A stretch of 15,742 nt of DNA, taken from NCBI GenBank assembly GCA_019119285.1, contig DWXJ01000084.1, positions 1 to 15,742 of the forward strand. Reading direction: 5' to 3'. A program made the position numbers and the translations under genes. The notes below the pieces were generated by a model, which ran no database searches, had not been told where the DNA came from, and saw only the letters and a program-made list of their open reading frames with translations. The DNA is from Merdimonas faecigallinarum. Lineage in GTDB: Bacteria; Bacillota; Clostridia; Lachnospirales; Lachnospiraceae. This document shows, one piece after another, positions 14,300 to 15,742 of this stretch. The stretch's first letter is position 1; every line of letters begins with the position of its first letter.

Positions 14300-15268
14300 A
14301 TGGAAAATAAAGAAAAACAGCCTCTCGTTCAGGTGAAAAATTTATGTAAATATTTCAAAGTCGGAAGACATGCAGACTTAAAGGCTGTAGATAACGTATC
14401 CTTTGACATTTACAAAGGAGAGACCGTCAGCCTGGTAGGTGAGTCCGGATGTGGAAAATCTACTACCGGACGCTGCCTGATCCGGCTGTATGAGCCTACC
14501 AGCGGAGAAGTAATCTTCGATGGCAAGGACGTGACCAAACTTACAAAAGAAGAACAGAAGAAGTTCTGCCACCGCGTGCAGATGATCTTCCAGAACCCAT
14601 ATGCTTCTCTGAATCCCCGTATGACGGTAAGAGAGATCGTAGGAGAGGCTTTAAGACAGCACGGCATGCCGGCGAAAGAAGTGGAGAAAAAAGTGCAGGA
14701 CCTGCTGGAGACGGTAGGACTGAACAAGGACCATATGTCCCGTTTCGCTCATGAGTTCTCCGGAGGACAGAGACAGCGTATCGGTATCGCACGTGCGCTT
14801 TCCGTAGATCCGGAATTCATCATCTGTGACGAGCCTATTTCTGCTCTGGACGTATCTATCCAGGCGCAGGTTATCAACATGCTGAAAGAGCTGCAGGAAA
14901 CCAGAGGACTGACCTATCTGTTTATCGCGCATGACTTAAGTGTCGTAAAATATATTTCAGACAGAGTGGTTGTTATGTACCTGGGAACCATCGTGGAAGA
15001 GGCAGAGACCGAAGAACTTTACGGCAATCCGTCTCATCCGTATACACAGGCGCTGCTTTCTGCTATTCCGGAGGCAGATCCTGACAAGGCAAAAAGCAAC
15101 CGCCGTATTGCGATCAAAGGAGAGATCCCAAGTCCGATCAATCCGAAGAACTGCTGCCGGTTTGCAGAACGCTGCCAGTATGCAACAGAACGGTGCTTCC
15201 AGGAAATGCCACAGCTTCGTGAGATTGCGCCAGGACACAGGGTGGCATGTCATCTGACAGAGAAATAA
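14300..15268 (+). CDS. oppF: Oligopeptide ABC transporter ATPase, OppF-like
   Basis: The partner ATPase of OppD, 322 residues. It has Walker A GESGCGKS at 47-54, Q-loop Gln98, the signature FSGGQRQR from 153, Walker B ending Asp177-Glu178, and H-loop His211; FSGGQRQRIGIARAL is the form usual for OppF/DppF. The C-terminal Cys pattern (285, 286, 292, 299, 317) mirrors that of OppD. Its ATG abuts the oppD TAA (TAAATG), and GGAGAGG lies inside the end of oppD, so translation is very probably coupled. It is the last gene of the operon and is followed within 18 bases by a strong terminator. All catalytic residues are present. Confidence 0.95.
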   Translation: MENKEKQPLVQVKNLCKYFKVGRHADLKAVDNVSFDIYKGETVSLVGESGCGKSTTGRCLIRLYEPTSGEVIFDGKDVTKLTKEEQKKFCHRVQMIFQNPYASLNPRMTVREIVGEALRQHGMPAKEVEKKVQDLLETVGLNKDHMSRFAHEFSGGQRQRIGIARALSVDPEFIICDEPISALDVSIQAQVINMLKELQETRGLTYLFIAHDLSVVKYISDRVVVMYLGTIVEEAETEELYGNPSHPYTQALLSAIPEADPDKAKSNRRIAIKGEIPSPINPKNCCRFAERCQYATERCFQEMPQLREIAPGHRVACHLTEK

Positions 15269-15285
15269 AGTGAATGAAAAGAAGA

Positions 15286-15336
15286 GAATGTCCCGGATGA
15301 GTTTAAGAATGCTCATTTCCGGGGCATTCTTTTTTT
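15286..15336 (+). terminator. Intrinsic terminator of the opp operon
   Basis: An 11-pair outer stem (GAATGTCCCGG with CCGGGGCATTC, one G-U) continues through a TT bulge into a further five pairs (ATGAG with CTCAT) and a ten-base loop. Seven Ts follow at 15330-15336. It separates the peptide operon from the rRNA promoters that start 70 bases later. Confidence 0.92.
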
Positions 15337-15406
15337 GTGAGGAGGACGTCTGGGATGCATTAATTGGTAAGACGAGAAAGATTTTGCAAAATGATAAAAA
15401 TAGGCA

Positions 15407-15435
15407 TTGACATTTCGGGAGAGGCATGGTATTCT
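15407..15435 (+). promoter_or_regulatory. rRNA promoter P1
   Basis: Perfect -35 TTGACA at 15407-15412, a 17-base spacer, and -10 TATTCT at 15430-15435. The expected start is the G at 15442, seven bases past the -10 box. Confidence 0.82.
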
Positions 15436-15442
15436 AACACAG

Positions 15443-15482
15443 CTGTCGCAAATGCGCGAAACGCACAAGCATAAAACGACAG
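15443..15482 (+). other. Hairpin in the P1 transcript leader
   Basis: CTGTCG at 15443-15448 pairs with CGACAG at 15477-15482; inside it, TGCG at 15453-15456 pairs with CGCA at 15462-15465. The structure begins essentially at the predicted 5' end of the P1 transcript and could protect it or serve as a boxB-like element. Confidence 0.5.
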
Positions 15483-15500
15483 AAAAAATTAAAAAAGTTG

Positions 15501-15529
15501 TTGACAAGCTTCAAAAGATGTGATAATCT
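15501..15529 (+). promoter_or_regulatory. rRNA promoter P2
   Basis: Perfect -35 TTGACA at 15501-15506, a 17-base spacer, and TAATCT at 15524-15529 as -10. An alternative -10, GATAAT at 15522-15527, would leave only 15 bases. The layout is 94 bases downstream of P1 and matches it closely. The expected start is the G at 15536. Confidence 0.78.
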
Positions 15530-15535
15530 AATTGA

Positions 15536-15573
15536 GCTGTCGAAAAACAGCAACAACAAGGACTTTGATAACT
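15536..15573 (+). promoter_or_regulatory. boxB/boxA-like antitermination leader
   Basis: A hairpin GCTGT (15536-15540) with ACAGC (15547-15551) is followed by AGGACTTTGATAACT at 15559-15573. The latter resembles the Firmicutes rRNA boxA core CTTTGAAAACT, bound by NusB/NusE. Such leaders let polymerase resist Rho in untranslated rRNA. Confidence 0.65.
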
Positions 15574-15591
15574 AAATAATAGACAACGACC

Positions 15592-15641
15592 CTGAAGATT
15601 CTTTTGAGAAGAATAATTCAGAATGGACATCAAGAGATGTC
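15592..15641 (+). other. 16S leader hairpins
   Basis: One hairpin pairs CTGAA (15592-15596) with TTCAG (15617-15621) and ATTCTT (15598-15603) with AAGAAT (15609-15614). A second is a perfect six-pair stem, GACATC at 15626-15631 with GATGTC at 15636-15641, around an AAGA loop. They are probable processing or folding elements of pre-16S rRNA. Confidence 0.6.
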
Positions 15642-15666
15642 AACCCAAAACAGTAAGTAACGGGAT

Positions 15667-15689
15667 AGGAAAAGCGAGTAGTTTTTCCT
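15667..15689 (+). other. Hairpin just upstream of mature 16S
   Basis: AGGAAAA at 15667-15673 pairs with TTTTCCT at 15683-15689. It lies 18 bases before the expected mature 16S end. In the full transcript this region might instead pair with sequence beyond the 3' end of 16S to form the RNase III stem, which cannot be tested here. Confidence 0.45.
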
Positions 15690-15706
15690 GGACCGAGAGA
15701 GAACTT

Positions 15707-15742
15707 TTTTACGAGAGTTTGATCCTGGCTCAGGATGAACGC
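15707..15742 (+). rRNA. rrs: 16S ribosomal RNA, 5' end (partial)
   Basis: The universal bacterial 16S 5' segment AGAGTTTGATCCTGGCTCAG begins at 15714, which corresponds to E. coli position 8, so the mature end is near 15707. The following GATGAACGC is the usual Firmicutes form. Only about 36 bases are inside the window; the gene runs off the right edge. Confidence 0.96.

Larger units (their letters stand above)
15337..15706 (+). promoter_or_regulatory. rRNA operon control region and 16S leader
   Basis: This gene-free stretch contains two promoters, an antitermination-type leader and several hairpins, each listed separately. The first 70 bases (15337-15406) show nothing beyond A/T-rich sequence, which may act as an upstream activating element for the first promoter. 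No tRNA or open frame of note is seen. Confidence 0.85.

Noticed and set aside
1..15742. CRISPR arrays, insertion sequences, tRNA genes or phage attachment sites
   Set aside because: I saw no regularly spaced repeats, transposase-like frames, cloverleaf sequences or flanking direct repeats; the region looks like ordinary chromosomal operons.

Overview
The window reads as a chromosomal segment from a Gram-positive, anaerobic Clostridia-type bacterium, most likely a gut Lachnospiraceae (Clostridium cluster XIVa). The basis is the Firmicutes-style 16S start at the right edge, strong AGGAGG/AGGTGA ribosome sites, TTGACA-type promoters, and gene content rich in sugar-acid and peptide uptake. This placement is inference from style, not from a database match. 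Every supported gene is on the + strand.

Region 1 (54-4922) is a tight four-gene catabolic operon: a D-2-hydroxyacid dehydrogenase, a class II (zinc) ketose-phosphate aldolase, a GntP-family sugar-acid permease and an FGGY-family sugar kinase. Gaps are 19-26 bases. The set suggests import of a sugar acid, phosphorylation, aldol cleavage and oxidation or reduction of a 2-hydroxy/2-oxo acid. I do not recognise it as a named pathway. Its promoter lies left of the window. A long hairpin (4944-4979) ends the unit.

Region 2 (4975-6412) is radA, a housekeeping DNA-repair ATPase with its own promoter.

Region 3 (6459-15336) starts at a near-consensus promoter. It encodes a cytoplasmic GH127/DUF1680 beta-L-arabinofuranosidase-like enzyme, an M24 Xaa-Pro-type peptidase, and a complete oligopeptide ABC importer (lipoprotein binding protein, two permeases, two ATPases), closing with a strong intrinsic terminator. 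The gap between binding protein and permeases holds a 14-bp hairpin that probably sets their expression ratio. GH127 enzymes can release arabinose from hydroxyproline, and M24 enzymes of this kind cut next to proline. The co-location therefore raises the possibility of a system for importing and dismantling arabinosylated hydroxyproline-rich plant peptides. This is the most interesting idea in the window and is inference.

Region 4 (15337-15742) is the control region of an rRNA operon: two tandem promoters with near-identical start regions, a boxB/boxA-like antitermination leader, several leader hairpins, and the first ~36 bases of 16S rRNA.
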